Below, piece by piece: positions 25,876 to 36,432 of a DNA stretch of 64,000 nucleotides (its first letter is position 1; each line of letters opens with the position of its first letter). This DNA is from Desulfovibrio intestinalis (GTDB lineage: Bacteria; Desulfobacterota; Desulfovibrionia; Desulfovibrionales; Desulfovibrionaceae), in NCBI RefSeq assembly GCF_014202345.1, contig NZ_JACHGO010000003.1:1-64000 (forward strand). Reading direction: 5' to 3'. The position numbers and the translations under genes are program-made. The notes below the pieces were generated by a model, which was not told the origin of the DNA, searched no databases, and was given only the letters and a program-made list of their open reading frames with translations.

Positions 25876-27240
25876 CTACATAACAAGTTCCAGATCTTCA
25901 TCCGCGCAGTGGCGGTCGTATTCGTCCATAAGGGCGTCTGCGATCTTTGTGGCCAGGTTGAAAGCCCCCCGGTAGCCCACAATGGTCTGCGAGCCGTGGC
26001 CGTAGCGGTCGAGCACGGGAAAGCCCGCCCGTACCAGGGGAATGTTTTCGGCCTTGGCTATCTGCTTGCCGTGTGAATTGCCCAGCAGAAGATCCACAGG
26101 TTCGTTCTTGATGAACTGGTGCAGGTCAAAGAGGTCTTTGGCGGCAAAGGCCCGGCACTGCGATTCCTTGCCGTATTCCTTGAACATGGCCGTGGCCAGC
26201 CTGACAAAGGCTTCACCGGGGGTGCCCGTCAGTACATAGCTTGGGGTCATGCCCAGTTCGAGACAGAAGCGGGCCAGACCAAGCACGGTGTCGGGGTCGC
26301 CGTACACGGCCACTTTTTTGCCGTAGAAGTAAGGATTGGCGTCCAGCATGAGGTCAAGCAGGCGGCCGCGTTCTTCTTCAAGGTAGGCGTCCACATCGCC
26401 GCCGTTGAGCGAGGCGAGGGCCATAATGAAGGTGTCGGTGTCTGCAAGGCCCAACGGCAGGGGCAGAAGGTCGTATTCCACACCGCATTTACGCTTGAGC
26501 TGGCTGGCAGGCTCCTCACTGGTGAGGCGGCCAAGGGCCAGTACCTTGCGGCAGGACCCGAGCGCGCGGATTTCGTCAATGGTGGTGCCGCCGTCAGGAT
26601 ACATCTTGTATTCGCCTGTCATCGGGGCATCCATAACGTTGGAGCAGTCGGGGAACATGATGTTCCTGATCTTCATGCGCTTGAGCAAATGCTTGTATTC
26701 GCGGATGTCGCCGGGGTTCACGAAACCGGGAAACACCCCCACGGTTTCCGTGGTTTTGCCCTTGGCTGCCAGATACTTGATGAATCCGGCCATCATGTTG
26801 GCAAAGCCCGTGACGTGCGACCCCACGTAACTCGGCGTGTTGCAGTGCACCACAAGTTTGCCGTCGGGAATGTCCATCTCCTCAATATAGGTATTGAGGT
26901 CGTCGCCGATGGTTTCGGAAAGACAGGTGGTGTGTACGGCGATGACGTCGGGATCGTACACGTCAAAGACGTTTTTGGCGCCCTGGCGGATGTTGGCCCC
27001 GCCGCCGAACACGCACGCGCCTTCAGTGAAGGAGCTGGTGCAGGCAATGGCAGGTTCTTTGAAATGGCGGCTCAAATAGGTGCGGTGATAGGATACGCAC
27101 CCTTGCGAGCCGTGGCTGTAAGGCATGCAGTTGTGCACGCCCAGGGCCGCCAGAAGCGCGCCCACAGGCTGACAGGTCTTGCAGGGGTTGATGAGTGCGC
27201 CCGTACGATTGATATGTGTCTTGGGTGTGAGGTCGAGCAT
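25876..27240 (-). CDS. nifK: Nitrogenase molybdenum-iron protein beta subunit
   Basis: The product is 454 aa. The start at 27240 shares one base with the nifD stop codon (TAATG) and follows GGGAG. It carries P-cluster ligands in NPCKTCQPVGALLAA and HGSQGCVSYHRTYL, plus TTCLSETIGDDL and a FVNPGDIREYKHLL segment. It is shorter than Azotobacter NifK (about 520 aa) because it lacks the N-terminal extension, as in clostridial and Desulfovibrio enzymes, whose NifD is correspondingly longer. It forms the alpha2-beta2 MoFe protein with NifD, which reduces N2 in the cytoplasm. Confidence 0.97.
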   Translation of the reverse strand: MLDLTPKTHINRTGALINPCKTCQPVGALLAALGVHNCMPYSHGSQGCVSYHRTYLSRHFKEPAIACTSSFTEGACVFGGGANIRQGAKNVFDVYDPDVIAVHTTCLSETIGDDLNTYIEEMDIPDGKLVVHCNTPSYVGSHVTGFANMMAGFIKYLAAKGKTTETVGVFPGFVNPGDIREYKHLLKRMKIRNIMFPDCSNVMDAPMTGEYKMYPDGGTTIDEIRALGSCRKVLALGRLTSEEPASQLKRKCGVEYDLLPLPLGLADTDTFIMALASLNGGDVDAYLEEERGRLLDLMLDANPYFYGKKVAVYGDPDTVLGLARFCLELGMTPSYVLTGTPGEAFVRLATAMFKEYGKESQCRAFAAKDLFDLHQFIKNEPVDLLLGNSHGKQIAKAENIPLVRAGFPVLDRYGHGSQTIVGYRGAFNLATKIADALMDEYDRHCADEDLELVM

Positions 27241-28832
27241 TACTTTTCTCCCACTGTGCCTTGCAGGGTGGCGCGGGTCTTCCAGGGCGGAGTGACCATG
27301 TGCCACGCCGGGGTGAAGTAGCCCAGGCAAACGTCTTTGGCGAACTGCACAGCGCCCTTGAAGCCCGCGTAAGGGCCGCTGTAGTCATAGCTGTGCAGCT
27401 GGCGTGAGAGCGTTCCCGCCTTTTGCAGGGCATACTTGTCCTTGATGCCGGAGAAAAACATGTCCGGCTTGAGAACTTCCATAAACTTGTCGGCCTCGTA
27501 CATATTGAGGTCGTCCACCACGAAGGTTCCCGCGTCCATATCGCGGATCATGCCGTCGTATTTTTCAAGAGGAATCAGCGCGGCAAGCTTGTCGTACTCT
27601 TCTTGGGTGAGGTAGGCGTGGTATTTCTTCTCGTCCTTTTCCACGGTGATGTGTTCGATGTTCTTGCTGTCGGCGTCGTCCTTGATGTCGGGGATGACTT
27701 CGCGGCCTTCGTAGTCGTCGCGGTGGCCGAATTCGTAGCCTGCCAGCACGGTGCGCACGCCCAGTTCCTTGAGCAGTCCCTGATAGTGGTGCGAGCGGCT
27801 GCCGCCCACAAAAAGCGCGGCGGTAAGCCCATCAAGACGGGCCTTGGCGGCGGCCATTTCGTCCTGAACCTCGGCCAGTTCTTCGGCAATGACTTCTTCC
27901 GTGCGTTGGGCAAGGGCCGGGTCGCCAAAGTAGGCTGCCATATGGCGCAGACTTTCTATGGTTCCTTCAAGGCCGATGAAGTTGACCTTGAGCCAGTCCA
28001 CGCCGTACTTGATCTTCATCATTTCAGCGATGTAGTTGATGGAGCGGTGGCACTGCACGAGATTGAGGTTGGCCTTGTGGGAACTGGCGATGCGTTCGAT
28101 TTCGCCGTCGCCCGTGAAGACGGAAACCACCTCGTAGCCGATTTTTCTCAGTATGCGTTCCTGTTCCCAACCGTCGCCGCCGATGTTGTATTCGCCCAGA
28201 ATATTGATGGAATACTTGGAGGCAGGTTCGTAGCTGCCCGTGCCGATGACTCGTTTCATGAGGCCGTTGTTGGCAATATGGTGCCCGGCTGACTGACTGA
28301 CGCCTTTATAGCCTTCACAGTTGTAGGCCACGCAGCGGATGCCGTATTGCTGCTCGGCCTCGGTTGCCACGGCCTGAATGTCGTCGCCGATGAGACCCAC
28401 GGGGCAGGTGGCCGCGATCATGATGGTTTTCGGGTTCATGAGCTGCATGACTTCATCAATGGCGGCCTTGAGCTTTTTGGTGCCGCCAAAAACGATGTCA
28501 GGTTCCTGCAGGTCGGTGGTGAAGCAGTACTGGGTGAAGTTGGGCTCACCCTCTTCAGCCCTGGCCTTGTTGCGGCGTGTGCCCCAACTGTAGAAACCGC
28601 AGCCCACGGGACCGTGCGTGATGAGCACCATATCCTTGATGGGCCCGAGCACCACGCCCTTGCAGCCCGCGTAACAGCAGCCGCGGTTGGTCATTATGCC
28701 GGGTATGGCGCGGGTGTTGGCCGTGATTTGTTGCGCTTCATCCGGATTGATGCGGAGCATGTGCTCCTTACGATTCTTGAATACCTTGGCGTTATAACGC
28801 TCAAGCACTCTGGCGCTGGCGTCCATAGTCAT
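27240..28832 (-). CDS. nifD: Nitrogenase molybdenum-iron protein alpha subunit
   Basis: The product is 530 aa. P-cluster ligands lie in NRGCCYAGCKG and HGPVGCGFYSWGTRRN. The FeMo-cofactor ligands are present: Cys in NLVQCHRSINYI (about residue 258) and His in RQLHSYDYSGPYAGF (about 481). An extra segment of about 50 residues (about 370-425, around DIKDDADSKNIEHITVEKDE) is the insertion known from clostridial and Desulfovibrio NifD. These ligands and the linked nifE, nifN and nifV mark it as molybdenum type, not vanadium or iron-only. It is translated just after nifI2 and coupled to nifK. Confidence 0.97.
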   Translation of the reverse strand: MTMDASARVLERYNAKVFKNRKEHMLRINPDEAQQITANTRAIPGIMTNRGCCYAGCKGVVLGPIKDMVLITHGPVGCGFYSWGTRRNKARAEEGEPNFTQYCFTTDLQEPDIVFGGTKKLKAAIDEVMQLMNPKTIMIAATCPVGLIGDDIQAVATEAEQQYGIRCVAYNCEGYKGVSQSAGHHIANNGLMKRVIGTGSYEPASKYSINILGEYNIGGDGWEQERILRKIGYEVVSVFTGDGEIERIASSHKANLNLVQCHRSINYIAEMMKIKYGVDWLKVNFIGLEGTIESLRHMAAYFGDPALAQRTEEVIAEELAEVQDEMAAAKARLDGLTAALFVGGSRSHHYQGLLKELGVRTVLAGYEFGHRDDYEGREVIPDIKDDADSKNIEHITVEKDEKKYHAYLTQEEYDKLAALIPLEKYDGMIRDMDAGTFVVDDLNMYEADKFMEVLKPDMFFSGIKDKYALQKAGTLSRQLHSYDYSGPYAGFKGAVQFAKDVCLGYFTPAWHMVTPPWKTRATLQGTVGEK

Positions 28833-28843
28833 AACTACCTTCC

Positions 28844-29221
28844 TTATGCGTCAACGCGCTCGCCCGTGCGGACCACGTAGGATTCTTCCACCGGCATGAC
28901 GAATATTTTGCCGTCGCCGGGGTGGCTCGTGCCGTTGGCTTCAATGATGGCCTTAACCACGGCTTCCGCCTTGTTGTCGGGCACACAGATGTTGAACAGC
29001 CGCTTGGGGATGAGACGGCCCACCTCGGTCAGAGATTCCCCGGTGGGGGTGCGCGGCAGTTCGCCGTTTTCCATAACCATACGCAGGGTGGCGTTATCCA
29101 TTCCTTTTTTGCCCCGCCCGAGACATTTGGTGCAGCTGAAGGAGGGGCAGCCCGCTTTGGTCAGGGCTTCTTTTGTGGGGCCAACCATATTGGCCCGGAC
29201 GATGGCGACAATCTCCTGCAT
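28844..29221 (-). CDS. nifI2: PII-like nitrogenase regulator NifI2
   Basis: The product is 125 aa, longer than GlnB (112 aa), and it lacks the uridylylated Tyr T-loop of GlnB. It begins MQEIVAIVRANMVGPTKEAL, carries CTKCLGRGKKG in the extended T-loop region and ends in the PII core with HPGDGKIFVMPVEESYVVRTG. NifI1 and NifI2 form a complex that binds nitrogenase and blocks activity when ammonium is added; 2-oxoglutarate and ATP relieve it. The position between nifH and nifD is diagnostic of this post-translational switch-off system, known in methanogens, clostridia and Desulfovibrio. Confidence 0.94.
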   Translation of the reverse strand: MQEIVAIVRANMVGPTKEALTKAGCPSFSCTKCLGRGKKGMDNATLRMVMENGELPRTPTGESLTEVGRLIPKRLFNICVPDNKAEAVVKAIIEANGTSHPGDGKIFVMPVEESYVVRTGERVDA

Positions 29222-29230
29222 GGCGGCCTC

Positions 29231-29557
29231 CTACAAACCGGCCTTGCCGGTGCTGATGGTCCATGCCTCGCTGACGGACGACACAAAAACGCGTCCGTCA
29301 CCGTAATGTCCGTTTTCGCCCGTACGGGCCACGCGCAGGATTACGCGCACGGCGTCGTCTTTATCTTCATCGTTAACCACAAGCATGAGCATTTGCTTGG
29401 GTATTTCGTCGTATTGCACATCGCCGACCATGATGCCTTTTTGCTTGCCCCGGCCCACGACATCCAGCTTGGTCACTGCGGGAAACCCGGCGGACATAAG
29501 CTCGGAAAGCACTTCGGTGGTTTTTTCGGGGCGAATGATGGTGCGGATCATCTGCAT
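29231..29557 (-). CDS. nifI1: PII-like nitrogenase regulator NifI1
   Basis: The product is 108 aa from the ATG at 29557 (GGGAG upstream); a longer frame exists but lacks similarity. The sequence MQMIRTIIRPEKTTEVLSEL, AVTKLDVVGRGKQKGI, MLMLVVNDED and NGHYGDGRVFVSSVSEAWTI matches NifI1. It works with NifI2, encoded 9 bases downstream, to inhibit nitrogenase when fixed nitrogen is plentiful. Confidence 0.94.
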   Translation of the reverse strand: MQMIRTIIRPEKTTEVLSELMSAGFPAVTKLDVVGRGKQKGIMVGDVQYDEIPKQMLMLVVNDEDKDDAVRVILRVARTGENGHYGDGRVFVSSVSEAWTISTGKAGL

Positions 29558-29712
29558 TTGGTGTTCTCCCTTATCTTGCGTTGCCTGAAGCAGCACAGCT
29601 GCTCCGGCAGTTGGGGAAATCCGTCCCTTGTGGGGTTTCGCGCGGTCTGTTTGCGCGGCGCCGTTTCGGGCGGACGGTTGCATATGTACTGCGTATCTCC
29701 AGCGCAATGTTC

Positions 29713-31270
<1,558 letters not shown>

Positions 31271-32836
31271 GTGCATAGCGACGTGCCACCCCTCTTGTCC
31301 TTTATGGATGCGGGCCAGTGTCTGGATACCCTCGACCGGGTGCTGACGGCCCTTTCTCCTGGTCATCCCTTTCAAGAATCCTTGCAGGAACTTTTGGCGG
31401 CCCTCGCTGAAGACATGCATTTCGACAGGCCGCACATTGTGGTGCAGGACCCTGACAGCGGCGAGCTGCGTCTCTCGTTGTCCTATGGGCAGGCCGACGC
31501 GCCGGAGGCTGCCTACGCGCCGGGTTCCGGTATTACTGGGCAGGTCTTTGCCGAGGGCCGGTCCATTATTGTGTCATGTATGCGCGGGCGGGCGGATTTT
31601 AAGAATCGCCTGTTTGGCCGTAGCGAAGAGGAAATGGCCCGGCTGGCCTTCATCTGTGTGCCCGTGCATGTGGAAAACGGCGACAAGTCCGAGGTGGTGG
31701 GGATTCTCAGCGCGGATACGCCCACAGCGCCTCAGGAAGAGCTGGAGCTGCGCCGACGCTTTTTGCAGACAGTCGCCACGCTGGTTGGCAGGCAGGTTGC
31801 CCGGTTGCAGGAAGAACTGAGCCGAAGGCATGCCTGCATACTGGCTGACGAACCTGTGGCCAGCGGTCTGCCTTCGTCCATCATTGCGCGTTCCAAAAGC
31901 CTGCATCATGTGTTGCGGCGGCTGACACAGGCCGGGGCGGGCAAGGCAACGGTGTTGCTGCGGGGCGAATCGGGCGTGGGTAAGGAACTTATGGCGCAAG
32001 CCCTGCACGCGGCGAGCCCGCGGCGCAATAATCCGCTGGTCATGCTCAACTGCGCGGCTTTGCCTTCAGAGCTTATTGAAGGCGAGCTGTTCGGCTGGCG
32101 CAAGGGCGCTTTTACCGGGGCGGTGCAAAACCGCGCTGGCATGTTTCGTCAGGCAGACACGGGCACGCTTTTTCTGGATGAGGTGGGTGACCTGTCGCCC
32201 ATTGCCCAGGCCAAGGTGCTGCGGGCCTTGCAGGAAGGCGAGATTCAGCCCCTTGGGGATGAACGGCGTATCAAGGTGGACGTGCGTCTGGTGTGCGCAA
32301 CCAACCGTCCGCTGGAAGAGCTGGTGGAGCAGGGGCTGTTTCGCGAAGATCTGTACTACCGCATCAATGTCTTTCCCATTTTCATTCCGCCGCTGCGGGA
32401 GCGGCCAGAAGACATTTTGCCGATGGTAGAGCACTTTATCGAGATGTTCAGCAAGGAATACGGGCGGCCTGTGCGGCGTGTTTCAACCCCGGCCATCGAT
32501 ATTCTGCTTGGCTACCACTGGCCGGGCAACGTGCGTGAACTACGAAATGTTCTTGAAAGGGCCGTGCTTATTTGTGACGACGCCGTGCTGCGTTCACACC
32601 ATCTGCCGGGCATGCTGCAAAATGAAAAGAGTGGCATACACAACTGGACTACAGGCAATCTGGGATTGACGGAAACTGTGGCCAATGTTGAGCGCGAACT
32701 TATTGCAGCCGCCCTTGTGAAGGCCGGGGGCAATATCCATCAGGCTGCGCGGGATTTGAATATAACATATCGTATTATTTATTATAAAATGAAAAAATAC
32801 GATATCGATTTTAAAAAATACCTGCCTCCGGCGTAG
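31271..32836 (+). CDS. nifA: NifA-type sigma-54-dependent activator
   Basis: The product is 521 aa from the GTG at 31271, which follows GGAAGTGAGG and gives a normal NifA length; an ATG at 31304 or a longer frame from 30941 are alternatives. A GAF domain (about residues 15-180, TLDRVLTALSPG to VATLVGRQV) is followed by the AAA+ domain: GESGVGKE Walker A, GAFTGA sigma-54 contact loop, GTLFLDEVGDL Walker B, and VCATNRPLEELV. A Fis-type helix-turn-helix ends the protein (GNIHQAARDLNITYRIIYYK). The Cys-rich oxygen-sensing linker of rhizobial NifA is not evident. It should drive the nifH operon together with sigma-54. Confidence 0.9.
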   Translation: MHSDVPPLLSFMDAGQCLDTLDRVLTALSPGHPFQESLQELLAALAEDMHFDRPHIVVQDPDSGELRLSLSYGQADAPEAAYAPGSGITGQVFAEGRSIIVSCMRGRADFKNRLFGRSEEEMARLAFICVPVHVENGDKSEVVGILSADTPTAPQEELELRRRFLQTVATLVGRQVARLQEELSRRHACILADEPVASGLPSSIIARSKSLHHVLRRLTQAGAGKATVLLRGESGVGKELMAQALHAASPRRNNPLVMLNCAALPSELIEGELFGWRKGAFTGAVQNRAGMFRQADTGTLFLDEVGDLSPIAQAKVLRALQEGEIQPLGDERRIKVDVRLVCATNRPLEELVEQGLFREDLYYRINVFPIFIPPLRERPEDILPMVEHFIEMFSKEYGRPVRRVSTPAIDILLGYHWPGNVRELRNVLERAVLICDDAVLRSHHLPGMLQNEKSGIHNWTTGNLGLTETVANVERELIAAALVKAGGNIHQAARDLNITYRIIYYKMKKYDIDFKKYLPPA

Positions 32837-32998
32837 GAGGCAAGGCGGGCAGCCATCGCGTATGGATCAGCGGTGTGAGGTGCCCCGCAATAACCAGAAC
32901 AGATTCCCCCGGGAGGGTTTGTGTTTTACAGGGCATGGCCCCGAAGTGTCGTTCTCGTCATAGCTACACAGTTGTGGCATTCACCGGTATTTATTCGC

Positions 32999-33036
32999 AA
33001 AGGACATGTTGGCTTTTCTATGCCAGCATGTCCTTT
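32999..33036 (+). terminator. Hairpin after nifA
   Basis: AAAGGACATGTTGGC (32999-33013) pairs with GCCAGCATGTCCTTT (33022-33036) with one wobble pair, followed by GTGTTG. The stem is long but the T-tail is weak. Confidence 0.6.
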
Positions 33037-33186
33037 GTGTTGACACTCTTCGTGCAGCGTCTATTCTCTTGGTGCCCGCATGGCCCGTCAGACCAGCCTC
33101 TGGTTTTGAGCAGGGCCGCAAGCCGCCCCGGTTCTGGAAACTTCTGAGCGCCCTAGCGGCAGCGAATTGCGGAAATTAGACATTTT

Positions 33187-33316
33187 ACCTTTGAAAAAAT
33201 TCAAAAACTCTAACGCTGTACAAGCATGCAGTGCGCCGCAACGCGGCGCGGATTCTGTCAAAAATCGCATTTTCCGGCAGAATGACAACTTTGAAAGATA
33301 ATGCATTTCAAAGTTG
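33187..33316 (+). repeat. Dispersed MITE-like repeat, family 1, copy B
   Basis: In inverted orientation this matches copy A at 17353: CTCTAACGCTGTACAAGC here against CTCTAACGCTGCACAAGC on the reverse strand there, and the AACTTTGAAAT...CATTTCAAAGTT hairpin at its right end. Copy B carries about 35 extra bases in the middle, which include a GCGCCGC/GCGGCGC repeat. It lies between nifA and cooA, so it may affect cooA expression. Confidence 0.75.
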
Positions 33317-33349
33317 GTCTGCTCAAGAAGAGATGCAAAAGGGGGCTGC

Positions 33350-34033
33350 ATGAAATTCAGTAATATCAACCTGCTTGATGAGCTGGCGCGGCCTGAGCTT
33401 GCCCCCTTGCTGTCGGCCTTTCATGAAAGGCGCTATGTACGGCAGGCCATAATTTTTTCCCCCCAGTATGAAGACGACCTTGCGGAGCAGGAGCCACACA
33501 ATCCGCAGGAAGACAATTTTGTTTTCATCGTTAAATCCGGTCTGGTGCGCATTTATCTTTCCTATGGCGACCGGGAGTTCACTATTGCCTTTCTCAAGCC
33601 CGGCGACCTCTATGTGAGCCATTCCAACGCTTTTGTGCAGGTGCTGGAAGACGCGGTTCTTCTGCTGCTTGATACCCCCACTTTCAACCGATGTATGATG
33701 ACCATACCCGAGTTCACCGTGCCTATTGTGCGGGTACTGGGCGGTATGCTGAAAAGCTGTTTCAGCATTATTGACGGCCTTGCCCTGCGCGATGTGACCG
33801 TGCGCCTGGCTCGGCTGCTGATCGACCTTGCCCACGAAAGTGACGAAAAAACGCAGGAGCGGCTTATCCGGCTGCCCCTTTCTGGCGAAATGCTGGCGCA
33901 AACGCTCGGCACTTCGCGTCAGACCATTTCCACCCTGCTGACCGACTTTACCCGCCTTGGCATTCTGCAAAAAGAGCAGCGCGGCCTGTACCGCATTCTG
34001 GACGAAGACCGTCTGCGCGAACTGCTGCATTAA
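33350..34033 (+). CDS. cooA: CooA-like CO-sensing CRP/FNR-family regulator
   Basis: The product is 227 aa. The start at 33350 follows AAAGGGGG and gives MKFSNINLLDELA, similar to the start of Rhodospirillum rubrum CooA (RFNIANVLL). The cyclic-nucleotide-like domain contains LKPGDLYVSHSNAF; His91 aligns with the CooA haem ligand His77, but the position of redox ligand Cys75 is Val and no N-terminal Pro ligand is present. A long helix and a CRP-type HTH follow (LSGEMLAQTLGTSRQTISTLLTDF). The position ahead of cooS and cooC supports CO-dependent activation. Without the haem-ligand test it could be another FNR-family sensor. Confidence 0.8.
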   Translation: MKFSNINLLDELARPELAPLLSAFHERRYVRQAIIFSPQYEDDLAEQEPHNPQEDNFVFIVKSGLVRIYLSYGDREFTIAFLKPGDLYVSHSNAFVQVLEDAVLLLLDTPTFNRCMMTIPEFTVPIVRVLGGMLKSCFSIIDGLALRDVTVRLARLLIDLAHESDEKTQERLIRLPLSGEMLAQTLGTSRQTISTLLTDFTRLGILQKEQRGLYRILDEDRLRELLH

Positions 34034-34158
34034 GGAAACGCTGATGTATTCCGTTTGGCGGCGTTACTTCTCTTTATTTGAAACAGCCGAGGGCGGAAGA
34101 GTCCACTCCTGCTTCAAAAAAGATCGCGCCTTGACAAACGAAACAACTGCGCGGTTCC
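34034..34158 (+). repeat. MITE-like repeat, family 2, copy A (left of cooS)
   Basis: A 125-bp element with ends GGAAACGC (34034-34041) and GCGGTTCC (34151-34158). It begins at the cooA stop codon. It is roughly 85% identical, in inverted orientation, to 36433-36556. Shared blocks include AAGAGTCCACT, CTGCTTCAAAAAAGAT, GCGCCTTG and CAAACGAAACAACTGCGCG. Confidence 0.85.
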
Positions 34159-34364
34159 AAAAGGTTCTTTGGTCAGTGCTTCCTTGAGTCTTCCCGGCCC
34201 TGAACGTATCAGCCTGCCCGGCGGCCGTGAACCCGGAAAACCGACATGCCGCCGCGTATGTTTTACCGCCTGGGTTTCAGATCCGCAGCCCTGCGCCAGC
34301 CGGATCATTTTTTGCCTTTGCTGCGGCGCGCCGCACCGCCCCCACTGAAACGGACCGATCCTTT

Positions 34365-34380
34365 TGTCGTGTAGCTGACA
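34365..34380 (+). promoter_or_regulatory. Candidate CooA operator at the cooS promoter
   Basis: TGTCGTGTAGCTGACA fits the two-fold symmetric CooA site TGTC(A/G)-N6-(C/T)GACA. Downstream lie TATAAT (34394-34399) and TATGTT (34402-34407). With TATGTT as the -10 box the site is centred near -41.5, the class II activation position; with TATAAT it would be near -33.5. It lies 95 bases before the cooS start. Confidence 0.6.
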
Positions 34381-34474
34381 GACGAATTCCCTGTATAATG
34401 CTATGTTGGTATCAAAGGCATGCAATTGCGTGCCCTGCCTGACGGCAGCAACACTCAGCGTGAGCGAGGACGTT

Positions 34475-36370
34475 ATGAAAGACAAGCTGACTGACATTAC
34501 CGAAATGTCTATTTGGGAAGACGCCCAGCGCATGCTTGAAAAGGCGCGCAAAGACGGCGTTGAAACCGCATGGGACAGGTTGGCGCAGCAGACGCCGCAC
34601 TGCCGTTTTTGTGAACTCGGCACAACCTGCCGCAACTGCGTCATGGGGCCGTGCCGCATCAGCGCCAAGGCCGAACCCGGTGGCAAGCTTTCACGCGGGG
34701 TATGCGGGGCAGATGCGGACGTTATTGTGGCGCGCAACTTCGGGCGCTTTATTGCTGGCGGTTCTGCCGGGCATTCCGATCATGGCCGGGACGTTATCGA
34801 AACCCTTGAAGCGGTGGTGGAAGGTCATGCCGCCAATTACCAGATTCGTGATGCCGCCAAACTGACGCGCATCGCGGCTGAACTGGGCATCGCCGTTGAA
34901 GGTCGGGCCATAATTGACGTGGCCGCCGATGTGGTGGACGCCTGTTACAGCGACTTTGGCAGCAGACGCAAAGCAGTGAACTTTGTGTCGCGTGTTCCTG
35001 CCAAGCGTAAGGAAGTATGGGATAAGCTGGGTATTACACCGCGCGGCGTTGACCGTGAAATTGCCGAAATGATGCACCGCACCCATATGGGCTGCGACAA
35101 CGACGCACCCAACACAATGCTGCACGCGGCCCGTTGCGCCCTGTCTGACGGATGGGCCGGATCAATGATCGCCACAGAACTGTGCGACATTCTTTTCGGC
35201 ACTCCTACCCCGCGCAAGTCCACTGTGAACCTGGGCGTCATCAAAAAGGAAACCGTCAACATACTGGTACACGGGCATAATCCCGTGGTTTCCGAAATGA
35301 TACTTATGGCCGCCCGTGAGCCGGAAATGATCGCACTGGCCAAAAAGGCCGGGGCCGAGGGCATCACCGTGGCCGGGCTGTGCTGTACTGGCAACGAATT
35401 GCTCATGCGTCAGGGTATCCCGATGGCGGGCAACCACCTCATGACCGAGCTGGCCATTGTAACAGGCGCGGTAGAAGCTGTGGTGGTGGACTATCAGTGC
35501 ATTATGCCGAGTCTTGTGCAGATTTCGGCCTGCTACCATACCCGTTTCATCGACACTGCCGCCAAGGCCCGTTTTACCGGGGCCATTCACATGAATTTTA
35601 CGCCTGAAAATGCACGCGAAGAAGCGCACAAAATCCTGCATATGGCTATTGAAGCCTTTGCCGAGCGCGACCCTGGCCGGGTGGACATTCCCGTGGAGCC
35701 AGTGGACATCATGACCGGATTTTCCAACGAGGCCATTCTTGAGGCACTGGGCGGTTCGCTTGAACCTCTGCTGGACGCCGTCAAGGCGGGAACCGTGCGC
35801 GGTTTCGCGGCGGTGGTGGGCTGCAACAATCCCAAGATCAAGCAGGACTCGGCCAATGTTGGCATCATCAAGGAACTCATCAAGAATGACATTATGGTGC
35901 TTGTTACGGGCTGCGTGACGACGGCTGCGGGCAAGGCCGGGCTGCTGATGCCCGAAGGGGCGGAAATGGCCGGGCCGGGGCTGCGCAACCTGTGCGGCGC
36001 GCTGGGCATACCGCCCGTGCTGCATATGGGCAGTTGTGTGGATAACGCCCGCATCTTGCAATTGTGCGCGCTGATCGCCAACAGCCTTGGCGTGGATATT
36101 TCTGATCTGCCTGTGGTGGCCTCCGCGCCGGAATGGTATTCGGAAAAAGCCGCGGCCATTGGTCTGTATGCCGTTGCCAGCGGCGTGTACACGCACCTTG
36201 GCCTGCCGCCCAATATTCTGGGCTCGCAGGTGGTGACGGATATTGCCCTTAACGGTCTGGAAGATCTGGTGGGCGCATCCTTTGTGGTGGAACCTGACCC
36301 GGTGAAAGCGGCGGAGCTGCTGAACCAGCGCGTCACAAGCAAGCGCAAGGCCCTTGGCCTGAACGCGTAA
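34475..36370 (+). CDS. cooS: Anaerobic CO dehydrogenase catalytic subunit
   Basis: The product is 631 aa, full length; the start at 34475 follows GCGAGGA. This Ni-Fe enzyme interconverts CO and CO2. D- and B-cluster Cys lie in CRFCELGTTCRNCVMGPC (residues 43-60). The Cys43-x2-Cys46 pair is the CX2C D-cluster motif of Desulfovibrio vulgaris CODH, rather than CX7C. C-cluster ligands are present: His in VHGHNPVVSE, Cys in VAGLCCTGNE, VDYQCIMPS, VVGCNNPK, VLVTGCVTTAAG and HMGSCVDNA. No acetyl-CoA synthase or hydrogenase genes accompany it, so it is probably a monofunctional CODH using ferredoxin. It is matured by CooC, encoded next. Confidence 0.96.
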   Translation: MKDKLTDITEMSIWEDAQRMLEKARKDGVETAWDRLAQQTPHCRFCELGTTCRNCVMGPCRISAKAEPGGKLSRGVCGADADVIVARNFGRFIAGGSAGHSDHGRDVIETLEAVVEGHAANYQIRDAAKLTRIAAELGIAVEGRAIIDVAADVVDACYSDFGSRRKAVNFVSRVPAKRKEVWDKLGITPRGVDREIAEMMHRTHMGCDNDAPNTMLHAARCALSDGWAGSMIATELCDILFGTPTPRKSTVNLGVIKKETVNILVHGHNPVVSEMILMAAREPEMIALAKKAGAEGITVAGLCCTGNELLMRQGIPMAGNHLMTELAIVTGAVEAVVVDYQCIMPSLVQISACYHTRFIDTAAKARFTGAIHMNFTPENAREEAHKILHMAIEAFAERDPGRVDIPVEPVDIMTGFSNEAILEALGGSLEPLLDAVKAGTVRGFAAVVGCNNPKIKQDSANVGIIKELIKNDIMVLVTGCVTTAAGKAGLLMPEGAEMAGPGLRNLCGALGIPPVLHMGSCVDNARILQLCALIANSLGVDISDLPVVASAPEWYSEKAAAIGLYAVASGVYTHLGLPPNILGSQVVTDIALNGLEDLVGASFVVEPDPVKAAELLNQRVTSKRKALGLNA

Positions 36371-36432
36371 TACAATATGGCATTGTGCCGTAGCGGCGAA
36401 GGCTTTAAGGAGCACTGATTAAAAAGCCTCCT

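Noticed and set aside
24458..25975. Long open frame (505 codons) on the plus strand across nifE
   Set aside because: It lies antisense to nifE in GC-rich sequence, with no recognisable domain; it is a by-product of codon bias.
26119..27321. Open frame of 400 codons on the plus strand across nifK
   Set aside because: It is antisense to a certain nifK and carries no motif.
35162..36415. Open frame of 417 codons antisense to cooS
   Set aside because: The composition is a mirror of cooS codons and there is no ribosome binding site.
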